From Salvelinus alpinus (taxonomy: Eukaryota; Chordata; Actinopteri; Salmoniformes; Salmonidae): 64,000 nucleotides of DNA. A program made the translations under genes and the position numbers. The stretch lies in contig NC_092092.1 in the NCBI RefSeq assembly GCF_045679555.1, positions 20,816,469-20,880,468 of the forward strand. Direction: 5' to 3'. A model generated the notes under the pieces. It was not told where the DNA came from. It searched no databases and worked only from the letters and a program-made list of their open reading frames with translations. This document shows positions 1 to 12,791 of this stretch, piece by piece. Each line of letters opens with the position of its first letter. Position 1 is the first letter of the stretch.

Positions 1-1170
1 TTGAAATTACAGCGAGATATTGATGAGTTTTCACTTCCTACGGCTTCCACTAGATGTCAACAGTCAAGAGAACTTTGTCTGATGACTCTAATGTGAAGGG
101 GGGCCGAAGGAGACAGGAATTAGTCACCACTGCCACGAGCTGACCATGCTTTGACCATGTGCGTTCACGTGATAGGCAGCTCCGTTCCATCGCTCAACTG
201 AAGTCAATCTAATTCTCCGGTTGGAACGTTATTCAAGATGTATGTTAACAACATTCTAAAGATTGATTCAGTACATCGTTTGACATGTTTCTACTGACTG
301 TTATGGAACCTTTGGACATTTCGTCACGTTATAGCTTTGTGACTTTGGAATTGTTTACCAAACGCGCTAACCAAAGTAGCTAATTGGACATAAATAACGG
401 ACATTATCGAACAAATCAAGCATTTATTGTGGACCTGGGATTCCTAGGACTGCATTCTGATGAAGTTCATCAAAGGTAAGGAAACATTTATCATGTATTT
501 TCTGGTTTCTGTTCACTCCAACATGGCGGCTAATTTGGCTATTGTTCTGAGCGCCGTCTCAGATTATTGCATGGTCTGCTTTTTCCGTAAAGTTTTTTTG
601 AAATCTGACACAGCGGTTGCATTAAGGAGAGGTATATCTATAATTCCATGTGTATAACTTGTATTATCATCTACATTTATGATGAGTATATCTGTTGAAA
701 CGATGTGGCTATGCAAAATCACTTGATGTTTTTGGAACTAGTGAATGTAACGCGCCAATGTAAACTCAGATTTTTTTATATAAATATGAACTTTATCAAA
801 CAGAACATGCATGTATTGTGTAACATGAAGTCCTATGAGTGTCATCTGATGAAGATCATCAAAGGTTAGTGATTCATTTGATCTCTATTTCTGCTTTTTG
901 TGACTGCTATATTCCGCTGGAAAAATGGCTGTGCTTATTGTGGTTTGGTGGTGACCTAACATAATCGTTTGTAGTGCTTTCGCTGAAAAGCATATTTGAA
1001 ATCAGACACTTTGGTGGGATTAACAACAAGATTACCTTTAAAATGATATAAGACACATGTATGTTTGAGGAATTTTGATTATGAGATTTCTGTTGTTTGA
1101 ATTTGGCGCCCTGCACTTTCACTGGCTGTTGTCATATCGATCCCGTTAGCGGGATTGCAGCCATAAGAAG
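1..1170. repeat. Interspersed repeat with internal duplication
   Basis: No gene is seen. The stretch contains two diverged copies of a roughly 390-bp unit: the phrase TGATGAAG-TCATCAAAGGT occurs near 460 and again near 848, and each is followed by a similar text (a GAAATC-GACAC block near 600 and near 1000). It ends with a short palindrome, CCCGTTAGCGGG, near 1143. From its texture I take it to be a common salmonid interspersed repeat of unknown class. The short ORFs inside are not conserved between the two units, which argues against coding. Confidence 0.5.
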
Positions 1171-1181
1171 TTTTAAGCACC

Positions 1182-1607
1182 AGCTGTCTGAGCAGCTCAC
1201 AGATCACTGCACCTGTACATACCACATCTGTAAACAGTTCATCCAACTACCTCATCCCCATACTGTTATTTATTTATTTATCTTGCTCCTTTGCACCCCA
1301 GTATCTCTACTTGCACATTCATCTTCTGCACATCTACCATTCCAGTGTTTAATTACTATATTGTAATTACTTCGCCACCATGGCCTATTTATTGCCTTAA
1401 CTCTCTTATCTTACCTCATTTGCACTCACTGTTTTCTTTTTTTTCTACTGTATTATTGACTGTATGTTTTGTTTATTCCATGTGTAACTCTGTGTTGTTG
1501 TATGTGTCGAGCTGCTATGCTTTATCTTGGCCAGGTTGCAGTTGCAAATGAGAACTTGTTCTCAACTAGCCTACCTGGTTAAATAAAGGTGAAATTAAAA
1601 AATATAT
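1182..1607 (+). mobile_element. 3' end of a LINE (tail only)
   Basis: The sequence runs through a T-rich 3' untranslated type of text and finishes with AACCTGGTTAAATAAAGG-like wording (TACCTGGTTAAATAAAGGTG) and an A-rich tail. The same tail occurs on the minus strand at 34762-35050, so this is a dispersed element. No reverse transcriptase is left. Related tails are shared by salmonid LINEs and SINEs; the exact family is not decided here. Confidence 0.55.
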
Positions 1608-2195
1608 TTAAAAAAAGTTGGTCTCGAGAGTGCAAAAAATAATTACACACACACACACACACACAGAGTCATGACCACTTGTATACTCATCATAAACTCT
1701 CAGTCATGCTGAGTGAATCCTTGCCCAAGGTCAGTGGGTTACCGGGCAAGGAGGGTAATTCTGACACCCCTAATCTCTAGTGGGGCATCAACACATATGC
1801 ACCCCCTAAAACCCCCCTCATTAGTAACACCTCTGGCTCCAGGGGCTATTAATAATCATGGCCCTCCCGCTCAGTCTACTCTTCAGCCCACAGAAGGGTT
1901 TTGGGGTCTCGTGCCAAAATACGTCTCACTCATGAATCTGATTTCAGTCATAAACACACACCTGTACAGCCTCACATACATCACACATAACAGTCCATAT
2001 TTAGAGTGGACTGTTCCCGGTTTACTGATTGAGTGCTTTATCATCAGGGCATGGTAAAGAGAAGCAGCATCCCCTCTGTTTCTCTAACATGCTGGAGGGT
2101 TGACTGATGATACACTGTATTTAGCTCTGCATTTGTTGTGTTGGAACCTAAATAAGTTGACACCAGCCCTCAGCTGAAGAGAACACCATCATGTA
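1608..2195. other. Intergenic, short CA repeat only
   Basis: Nothing coding is recognised. A short CA run lies at about 1648-1664. The rest is unique-looking sequence. Confidence 0.5.
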
Positions 2196-2898
2196 CAGTT
2201 GAAGTCGGAAGTTTACATGCACTTAGGTTGGAGTCATTAAACCTCGTTTTTCAACGACTCCACACATTTCTTGTTAACAAACTATAGTTTTGGCAAGTCG
2301 GTTAGGACATCTACTTTGCTTTGTGCATGCCACAAGTAATTTTTCCAACAATTGTTTACAGACAGATTATTTCACTTATAATTCACTGTATCACAATTCC
2401 AGTCGGTCAGAAGTTTACATACACTAAGTTGACTGTGCCTTATAACAGCTTGGAAAATTCCAGAAAATGATGTCATTGCTTTAGAAGCTTCTGATAGGCT
2501 AATTGATATAATTTTAGTCAATTGGAGGTGTACTTGTGGATGTATTTCAAGGCTTACCTTCAAACTCAGTGTCTCTTTGCTTGACATCATGGGAAAATCT
2601 AAAGAAATCTGCCAAGACTTCAGAAAAAAATTGTAGACCTCCACAAGTCTGGTTCATCCTTGGGAGCAATTTCCACATGCATGAAGGTACCCCGTTCAAC
2701 TGTACAAACAATAGTACGCAAGTATAAACACCATGGGACCACGCAGCCGTCATACCGCTCAGGAAGGAGACGCGTTCTGTCTCCTAGAGATGAACGTACT
2801 TGGTGCGAAAAGTGCAAATCAATCTCAGAACAACAGCATAGGACCTTGTGAAGATGCTGGAGGAAACAGGTACAAAAGTATATCCATATATCCACAAA
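2196..2898 (+). mobile_element. Truncated Tc1-like transposon (5' part)
   Basis: The left end begins CAGTTGAAGTCGGAAGTTTA right after a TA dinucleotide (2194-2195), the usual Tc1 target. A second copy of the terminal motif (CAGAAGTTTACATACACT) sits inside the terminal repeat near 2409. A transposase start follows near 2589 with the first helix-turn-helix (MGKSKE, then a frameshift, then a paired-type stretch PRSTVQTIVRKYKHHG). The element stops abruptly near 2898 where 28S rDNA begins, so the catalytic domain and right terminal repeat are missing. Dead copy. Confidence 0.85.
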
Positions 2899-2906
2899 AT
2901 GGATGA

Positions 2907-3226
2907 TCTTATCGTTTTTTCACTTACCCGGTGAGGCGGGGAGGCGAGCCCCGAGCGGGCTCTCGCTTCTGGCTTCAAGCACCCGGCTCGTGTCGGGTGC
3001 GACCCGCTCCGGGGACAGTGGCAGGTGGGGAGTTTGACTGGGGCGGTACACCTGTCAAACGGTAACGCAGGTGTCCTAAGGCGAGCTCAGGGAGGACAGA
3101 AACCTCCCGTGGAGCAGAAGGGCAAAAGCTCGCTTGATCTTGATTTTCAGTATGAATACAGACTGTGAAAGCGGGGCCTCACGATCCTTCTGACTTTTTG
3201 GGTTTTAAGCAGGAGGTGTCAGAAAA
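2907..3226 (+). rRNA. 28S rRNA gene fragment (pseudogene)
   Basis: About 320 bp match the conserved 3' third of vertebrate 28S rRNA, sense strand. Recognisable pieces include GTGAGGCGGGGAGGCGAGCC, GGGGAGTTTGACTGGGGCGG, GGTGTCCTAAGGCGAGCTCA and TTTTAAGCAGGAGGTGTCAG. It starts next to a cut Tc1 and ends at GTCAGAAAA, one base before the invariant GTTACCAC of the rRNA, which is absent. A few substitutions are visible in positions normally invariant, for example GACTTTTTGGG where CCTTTTGGG is expected. It cannot yield a ribosomal RNA and is best read as rDNA carried along by, or targeted by, the retroelement downstream. Confidence 0.9.
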
Positions 3227-3985
3227 AATAAATATAGCGGGCAAGAAACCTATAAACAAAGGGGCTTGTAGACAGGACCCCGACACCTACTAATGGTGAT
3301 GAGTATAAAAGATAAATATAAGGCCCAAGCAATGGGGCCGTGCCAGCAACGAAAAGATAAATATAGCGGGCAAGAAATCAATAAACAAAGAGGCTTGTAG
3401 ACAGGACCCTAACACCTACCAATGGTGGAGTACAAACAAAAATATTTTAAGGTCCAAGCCATGGGGCCGTGCCAGCAATAGAATGGTGACTATAGCGGGC
3501 AAGAAATCAATAAACAAAGGGGCTTGTGGACAGGACCCCAACACCTACCAATGGTGGAGTACAAACAAAAATATTTTAAGGTCCAAGCCATGGGGCCGTG
3601 CCAGCAATAGAATGGTGACTATAGCGGGCAAGAAATCAATAAACAAAGGGGCTTGTGGACAGGACCCCGACACCTACTAAAGGTGGTGATTACAAATGAT
3701 AAACATAAGGCCCAAGCAAGGGCTCCGTGCCATCAGTAGAATGGTGATTATAGCGGGCAAGAAATCAATAAACAAAGGGGCTGGAAGACAGGACCCCAAC
3801 ACCTAATAAAGGTGGAGTATAAACAAATATTTTAAGGTCCAACCTATGGGACCGTGCCAGCAATTGAAAAATGATTATAGCGGGCAAGAAACCTATAAAT
3901 AAAGAGGCTGGAAGACAGGACCCCAACACCTAGCAATGGTGGCGAATACATATGAGTTTAAGGCCCAAGCAGTGGGGCTATACTA
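3227..3985 (+). repeat. 129-bp tandem repeats, about six units
   Basis: The marker AGCGGGCAAG recurs at 3236, 3365, 3494, 3623, 3752 and 3879, a spacing of 129 bp (127 for the last). Each unit also carries ACAGGACCC, a CACCTA block and a GGGGCCGTGCCAGCAA-like block. Units 3 and 4 are nearly identical. The array sits exactly between the 28S fragment and the retrotransposon remains, where a LINE 5' untranslated region would be, and may be promoter monomers of that element. Confidence 0.85.
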
Positions 3986-4490
3986 GCAAGGGAACAGTAT
4001 AACCTGGCTCCAGCCAGGGGCAGGTCAGGGCCCCCTGGTGGATTGCACCAGGTTCCTCCTCCCTGACGGGAGTTGATGGTCCCTGGCTGTTCTCTGCTTA
4101 GTGCGTCAGGGAGGGCGATGGGCGACCTCGAGCGGAAGCGAGAGAGAAACAGGTCGAAACGTGGGCTAAGTGACACAGGATGCACTTCCTGACAGCCGAA
4201 AAAAGGTGCCGCCAGCGGGTTGGGTACCGCTGGTGAAATCTTCTCATCTTGACCCGGTACAGCCTCAGAGGAATGGCAACTCCAAGGAGACTGGTCCTCC
4301 CAGGTTTTCTCCATTGGGCCCGACTAATAGGGAGTTTTTGCTCCTGGCCGCCGTAGCACCGCCTCAGACGCGGTTAGCTCCAAGGAGTACAGGCCGGGTC
4401 AAGGGAACCATTGAAGTTCAACTTACCCCGCCTTCCATCACGACATGTATTAACAAGAAATTTGTGGAGTGGTTGAAAAACGAGTTTTAA
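3986..4490 (+). mobile_element. Probable 5' portion of a non-LTR retrotransposon
   Basis: GC-rich sequence following the monomer repeats. An open frame of 106 codons lies at 4170-4490 (beginning MTQDALPDSRKK), with no domain I can name. Its place, between 5' repeats and an ORF2 C-terminal segment, suggests ORF1 or a 5' region of the same element, but the sequence itself does not prove this. Confidence 0.35.
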
Positions 4491-4520
4491 TGACTCCAAC
4501 CTAAGTGTGTGTGTGTGTAC

Positions 4521-4836
4521 ACACTCTTCCTCCATAAAACTACCCCCACCATCACGGTTACACACTCCTCCCCCTTAAACCCAACCCACCCTCAGTTATA
4601 CACTCCTCCCCCTTAAACCCATCCCACCCTCACAGTTACACACTCCTCCCCCTTAAACCCACCCCCATAAACCCATCCCCACCATCATGGTTACACACTC
4701 CTCCCACATAAACCCATCCCCACCCTCAGTTATACACTCCTCCCCCTTAAACCCACCCCACCCTCACAGTTACACACTCCTCCCCCATAAACCCACCCCA
4801 CCCTCACAGTTACACACTCCTCCCCCATAAACTCAC
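4521..4836. repeat. 40-bp minisatellite, about eight units
   Basis: C-rich units of about 40 bp built on TACACACTCCTCCCCCTTAA followed by ACCCATCCCACCCTCACAGT, with CTTAAACC/CATAAACC and other small changes. It replaces the middle of the retrotransposon: the reverse transcriptase core expected before the ORF2 tail is not there. Confidence 0.85.
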
Positions 4837-4841
4837 TGTTG

Positions 4842-5830
4842 ATGCTGTTTTACTTCCTGTGGGGAAGCAAGTGGGAGAGGCTGAGGATGGAGGTGGTCAA
4901 GAGGCCCAGGTCCAAGGGGGGAAAGGCTTGCCTGACCTCTACTTGTTCCTGGGCAGCTGCTACACAGCGTTACATCTCACTCTTGCCACCTCCCCGGTCA
5001 ACAACAAGACCCAGGCCCTCGCACAGTTCTGGCTGGGATCTTACCTCAGAACCCTGAGGCTGATCCCTGTCTACCTGCGAGCCCCAGTCTCTTTCCTGCT
5101 CCCCACACACTACGCCCAGCTCCAGAAGTTAAGACATTTTAAACTGGAGAAAGAAGCAGTCACGGTTTAAACTAAACCCCGCTCTCTTCTCTCTCTTGTG
5201 CAGGAGCGGCAACCAGTGTGTCCAGTGTGCGGGCTTGCTATAGGCGAGCCCATAACGGTTTGGCGTAACGTGACCCATCCTGCTCTTCTGAATCGGGACC
5301 TGTCCTGGATGGGCGCCCACGAGATCCTCCCGGTCAGGGCCGTTATTCCCTCCCAGGGCATGGCGAGGATATCCACGTGCCCCTACCAGGCTACGGCCAA
5401 GAGGAGTCGGTGAGGTACTTGCTCTGGGAGTGCAGAGCCGCCAGGGACCTGTAGAAGGAAGCAGGCCCCCTGATCTCCCCGTGTCTGCCAGCAGGGGAGG
5501 ACCTAACGCCCCAGCTCGTGCTGTATGGGGTGGGCCGAAGGCCTATTCCACCGAAGGCCTTCACCAAGCTCTGGCCCACCCTCACGTGTCTGAAGGATGC
5601 ACTGTGGTCCTCCCGCAACCTGCTGGTAGCGAAACGAGTAGAGACCACCCCCCAGGCAGTGGCCATGGTAGTCACGGAAGCCCTGGGGTGGTACAGAAGA
5701 AAGGGGGCCTCGACCCCAGGCGAAGGATCCCCCACAACACCCAAGGTCCCGGCGGCCACGGCCTGACAGCGCTGTGGCGCCTAGGGCGATGCGCCTAGGG
5801 GAGGGATCTCCTCTGGGCCACGACGGACAG
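4842..5830 (+). pseudogene. Non-LTR retrotransposon ORF2, C-terminal part (broken)
   Basis: In one frame (4859-5413) there is a post-reverse-transcriptase motif GGKGLPDLYLFLGS followed by a conserved-looking hydrophobic stretch, an in-frame stop at 5168-5170, and a cysteine pair in PVCPVCG. After a frameshift near 5405 the frame continues as ESVRHLLWEC, a stop, then an open stretch to 5766. The C, C, H, C spacing around HLLWEC is the zinc-knuckle-like C-terminus typical of LINE ORF2 proteins. The element resembles the L1/Tx1 group, but this is a judgement by eye. One intact polymerase domain is absent, so the copy is dead. Confidence 0.6.
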
Positions 5831-8800
5831 GACGGTAATTGATTCGGAGGAGCAGGTGGATGCTCTCTTTTTTATACTCTCATCTTAACCTCATCTTAAC
5901 ATCTTAAAGATATTGCACACTTCATGCCACACACAGCGAATAGAGACGGGTTAACCCAATGGCATGGTCAGAATGTTGGATAAACAATCCAGCCCAAGGA
6001 CAGGTGTAATGGGTGGGGCTGGACAATAGAGACAGAGAGACCCTGTGGTGTGGAAGACCGACCTAACACCAGGCACGGGATAAAACCTGATCCCCAGACC
6101 CAAGGCTAGAGAGGGGACTCGAGGAAGTGTAGTAGTTAGGGGGTAAATCATAATAGGGGGAGTAGAGTAGTGGGTGTCATTGTGATATGTGGGGCACAGA
6201 AATAGACTCCCCAAACCCAGATCTCGTGCAGGATGGGTGTGAAGGATTAGAGACAAGGTTGTTTCCCCCCAAGGAGTTCACATGTCCGGTTGTCAGACAG
6301 GACATTGATGTGTTGTAAAACATACCACTCAGTCTAAAGAGCAGCAGGGAGTAGCACATATGTGACAACTATGTGATCTTTGGACTGTCTACAATGACAC
6401 AAACCTATAGTATGTCACTAGGTCTTGAAATAGAAGCCATAACTTCTGTTGTTTTCTTCTATTTGTGGAGCAAAGAGATCATTGGGACAATGTTTTCTAC
6501 AACTGCTTCAAAATATGAATTCAAATATTTTCAAAGACTCAACAGATGTTTTTTGTTTTTTTGTTGAACAGAACGGTCCAAGTATTAGTGACAGTTAATA
6601 TACACTAGGGTCTGTCCATGAAAAGAGGGCCATTTGCATACCTTTGATATTTAAAGTAGAAATTGTGCACCAATATTTAATTTCAAAGCCTGTTATATTA
6701 AATGATGTAGACCACATGGAGAATTCAATATTCAGCATTTTGACATGTCCCTCTGTCAACCCTATGTCACTTCTATGAATATTTTTACCCACTTAACACC
6801 CACATTTCTCTAAGTTTCACCATCATTGTAATATTGTATAATATTTTGCTGCTTTGACGAAGTCATTTCAGAACATCATTATTTATTTAATGATTAGTGA
6901 TTAATGTCTCTCATAAGGTCAACCCTGTTACGTGAACTGAACTCCTGTTTTAATATGGTGAAACTATTCCTTTTAAAATATAATTTTCCAAATGATACAT
7001 TAACATCTAATAGTCTAATCATATTGTAAAAGCAGGTTAGCTGGTTCTACTGTTTTTGGACATTTTCTGGTGTTTTGTGGTGGAGAACTGAATGGGTCGA
7101 GCATAACACGTCAACCCTGTTCAACCCATTGATAGACAGGCAAGAATTTTTTTCACAATTTCATTTTTTTTGTGAAGCTTGCATTCAATTGCCATTCCAT
7201 GTTGCACACGACAAGCTTCCATTACCCCTGTCGCAAGGGGATTTAGGGCTGATTTAAGATCAAATTGTCAACCCCTGTCATTGTCAACCCTTTAATTTGG
7301 CACTTAATAGGCGCATACCATAGAATTTTTGAATTCTTGAGATAGAAAAATGTATATTTTATGAAGTTGAACATGTGCTCTTTATGACAGAAATTAGGTG
7401 AAATCCCTCTCAAAATATAACACTTCTCAAAATGCACCAAAATTATGGAACGACCCAGTACATGCCTCGCTCTCTGTGTTACGAAATAAACAGAGCATGC
7501 ATAGCTAAATTCAATCGGTAAATTGAACACTGTGAGTATTTAATTTCACACTTTTTAAGTGTTTATATGAGAACCACCAGAAAGTGTTGGATTTACACTT
7601 TTCAAAGTGTTGCCCTTTTAATAAAGATACTTTCCAACACCAGCAGCATTAAAATGTTACACTCAGTGTTAAATGTATACTGTTACGCTGATCACTGATA
7701 CTTTCACAGCAAATTATCCAGTGTTAAATCAACACTGATCCAGTGTCTATATGGGTCCAAACTTTTCAGTGTTAAATTAACACACTGCTTAGTGTAAAGC
7801 CTAATTTGCATATTTTCCAGATTGCCTTGCTTTTCGAGTGAATTGTAGAGTTACCACCCATGACTGTATTTGTTAGTGACAGAGGCATGGTTGTTGCATT
7901 CATCAATTTTCAGTATCGTGGCCTTATTTAAGTGGGATCTTAAGCAAATAAGTTATCATAAACATTTTATTCATTAACCAAATACAACACATTATTCATA
8001 AGGCCTTATTTTCAGGGCCTAGTTTAACCCTAATACAGAGGACTGGAACTCATGGTTTACAGGCAAAATCGGGCCTGCAAGTCACATTATGCTGGCTTGC
8101 AAAGTGATGTGTAATTGCTATTGGAATCCAGCCAAAGTGAAGATATCCAACATTTAGAATTTTTATTCACCCACAACCTGCATTCAGAATGACTGCATGG
8201 TTGGGAAGATTAAGATATGAGACTACCTTAAGCATCTAAACTGGAGCAACCATTTCAGTAACAGACGCAATAAATACATATAACAGATTGGATTAGTTTA
8301 GAATATTATATGTTTTTTTATATTTGAGTAGCGTAACATTAATTAATCAAGCAATGTACATGCAAAAATATAGATATTGAAACAAACAATTCTAAAATCT
8401 AACTTTACTGAAAAATCAACACTAAGTAACACTGGACAATTTGACACCGTGATTGAAGAACATTTATTTTTTACAACAACTTAAAAACCAACACCAGCTG
8501 GCATTCAGTCCATTCATAGTAACACAAAGTAACACCACATCAAAACCAAAAACTGCTTACACCAGGATATGGACACTGATGATTTTACTGTGTGACAGGC
8601 GTGAACATGTGCTTTCATAAACATACTGTACTGTATGTTCTCAGATGCTACTGAATAGATGCAGCCCATAGAACCAGCAGTGTTGCTATTTATACTGAGC
8701 CTGCTCTAACAGTCATGGTGGTGTAAATATAGGCCTATCTACCGCTCAGCTGTTGATAAAAGCATTTCTGCTGTGATCTCACCTAGCCTATTTCAGGAAT

Positions 8801-9467
8801 GGATCTGTGATGTCTCTGGATGAAGGGAATACAAATGAACACAGCAGTTTCTTCTCTTCAGCTTTGATCATCACCCAACTTTCATATATGTTTCAGGCAG
8901 AGTGGAGCATCAAAAACATATTACTTCAATGCTATCCTTTGTAAAACATGCGCATGTGGTCTAATAAGTAAAATAGCCCACTGTAATAGAACATTTTAAA
9001 TAATACAGTAATTTGGGATATTATCAACAGTAAAAATACTCTGAAACATCTTACTTCAGCATACTGTAAATTATGGTGCGTTGTGTGAAAATGTTGTGGG
9101 CAGGGAAATAATTGCTGTATTTTGAATGATATTGTAATTCCATCCCACAGAATACAGTACTGTACTGTATCTTTGGAGTGCCAAAAACCTGTTGATGCGT
9201 GGTATTGTTATTTCTGGCTCATTGACATATTTTGAGGCATACCTTGTAAGACACTATATTTGTTGCACACGAGTGAGAATGCTGTATCAATTGAACTCTT
9301 ATGTGGTTATAGTGCCCCATCAACATGTATAGGGGATATATTGGAGTGGCAGCAAATCTTAAACCTTAAATTGTTAAGCATTTTGCCACCTCCTTTTGGT
9401 CCCGTTTGCCCTGTAGTCTCAGTCAGTTTGGAAGCCTTTGTTAAGGTCTCTAGAAGTACAAGTGATA
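5831..9467. other. Intergenic, AT-rich; palindromic GTGTTAA motifs
   Basis: No gene is recognised. Between about 7545 and 7800 the motif CAGTGTTAAAT and its mirror ATTTAACACTG recur several times in alternating orientation (7659, 7720, 7769), and similar AACACT-rich text appears at 8410-8550, suggesting a decayed MITE family. The remainder is AT-rich without features. Confidence 0.4.
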
Positions 9468-9576
9468 CAGTGCATTCAGAAAGCATTCAGACCGCTTGAC
9501 TTTTTCCACATTTTGCTATGTTACAGCCTTATTCAAAAATTGATAAAATCATTTTTCCCTCATCAATCAACACATA

Positions 9577-11171
<1,595 letters not shown>

Positions 11172-11845
11172 TAATACCCCGTAATGACAAAGCAAAAACA
11201 GGTTTTTAGAACATTTAGGAAATGTATAAAAATACAAAACAGAAATACCTTATTTATATAAGAATTCAGACCCTTTGATATGAGACTCGATATTGAGCTC
11301 AGTTTGTTCCTGGTTCCATTGATCATCTTTGTGATGTTTCTACAACTTGATTGGAGTCCACCTGTGGTAAATTCAATTGATTGGACATGATTTGGAAAGG
11401 CACACACCTGTCCATATAAGGACCTTGAAGGAATTGTCTGTAGAGCTCCGAGACAGGATTGTGTCGAGGCACAGATCTGGTAAAGGGTACCAAAACATTT
11501 CTGCAGCATTGAAGTCCAAGAAAACACAGTAGCCTCCATCATTCTTAAATGGAAGAAGTTGGGAACCACCAAGACTCTTCCTAGATCTGGCCAAACTGAG
11601 CAATCGGGGGAGAAGGGCCTTGGTCAGGGAGGTGAGCAAGAACCCGATGGTCACTCTGCCAAAGCTCCTCTGTGGAGATGGAAGAATCTTCCTGAGGGAC
11701 AACCATCTCTGCAGCACTTCACCAATCAGGCCTTTATGGTAGAGTGGCCAGACGGAAGCCTCTCCTTAGTAAAAGGCACATGACAGCCCACTTGGAGTTT
11801 TCCAAATGGCACCTAAAGGACTCTCAGACCTGAATACCAAGCGTC

Positions 11846-12103
11846 AATACTGAGGTCTTTGTTCTGTTCCTCCAGGCTATCTCTATCTCGGTGACACCCA
11901 CCACATCTGATCTATGGAACGCCAGCTGTAGGTTTTTATCACCAAGCCATCACTTAATCAGTTGCCAGCCCAAGCTCCATAAAAACTCCTCTCAGTTAAC
12001 TCAGAAAGGAGAGAGAGAGTCCTAAGAACATTACTCTATTAAATAAAACAACCATTTGGTGCATAAATATAACATAATCCTGTAATCCTGCTACCACAAG
12101 GAA
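11846..12103. mobile_element. Unidentified 250-bp insertion in the outer Tc1
   Basis: Transposase text runs up to CCAAGCGTCA and resumes at GGAACCTGGCACC. The block between them is not Tc1 sequence. It has an ATTAAATAAAA polyadenylation-like word near 12038. It could be a solo LTR or other short element; no clear target duplication is seen. About 50 bp of Tc1 are also missing just upstream, near 11829. Confidence 0.4.
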
Positions 12104-12791
12104 CCTGGCACCTTCCCTACAGTGAAGCATGACAGTGGCAGCATCATGCTGTGGGAATGTTTTTCAGCGGCAGGGACTAGGAGACTAGTCAGGATCGAGG
12201 GAAAGATGAACGGAGCAAAGCACAGAGAGATCCTTAATGAAAACCTGCTTCGGAGCGCTCAGGACCGCAGACTGGGGCAACGGTTTACCTTCCAACAGGA
12301 CAACAACCCTAAGCACACAGTCAAGACAACGTAGGAGTGGCTTGTCCTTGAGTGGCCCAGCCAGAGCCCGGACTTGAACCCGATCTAACTTCTCTGGAGA
12401 CCTGAAAATAGCTGTGCAGTAGTCCCCATCCAACCTGACAGAGCTTGAGAGGATCTGCAGAAAAGAATAGGAGAAACTCCCCAAATACAGTTGTGCCAAG
12501 CTTGTAGCGTCATACCCAAGAAGACTCGAGGCTGTAATCGCTGCCAAAGGTGCTTCAACAAAGTACTGAGTAAACGTTCTGAATACTTATGTAAATCTGG
12601 TATTTACGTTTTTTATTTTTTAATACATTAGCAAAAATTTATAAAAAACTGTTTTTGCTTTTTCATTATGGGGCACTGTGTGTAGATTGATGAGGGGAAA
12701 CAAAACTATTTAATATATTTTAGAATAAGACTGTAATTTAACAAAATGTGGAAAAAGTCAAGGGGTCTGAATACTTTCCGAATACACTGTA

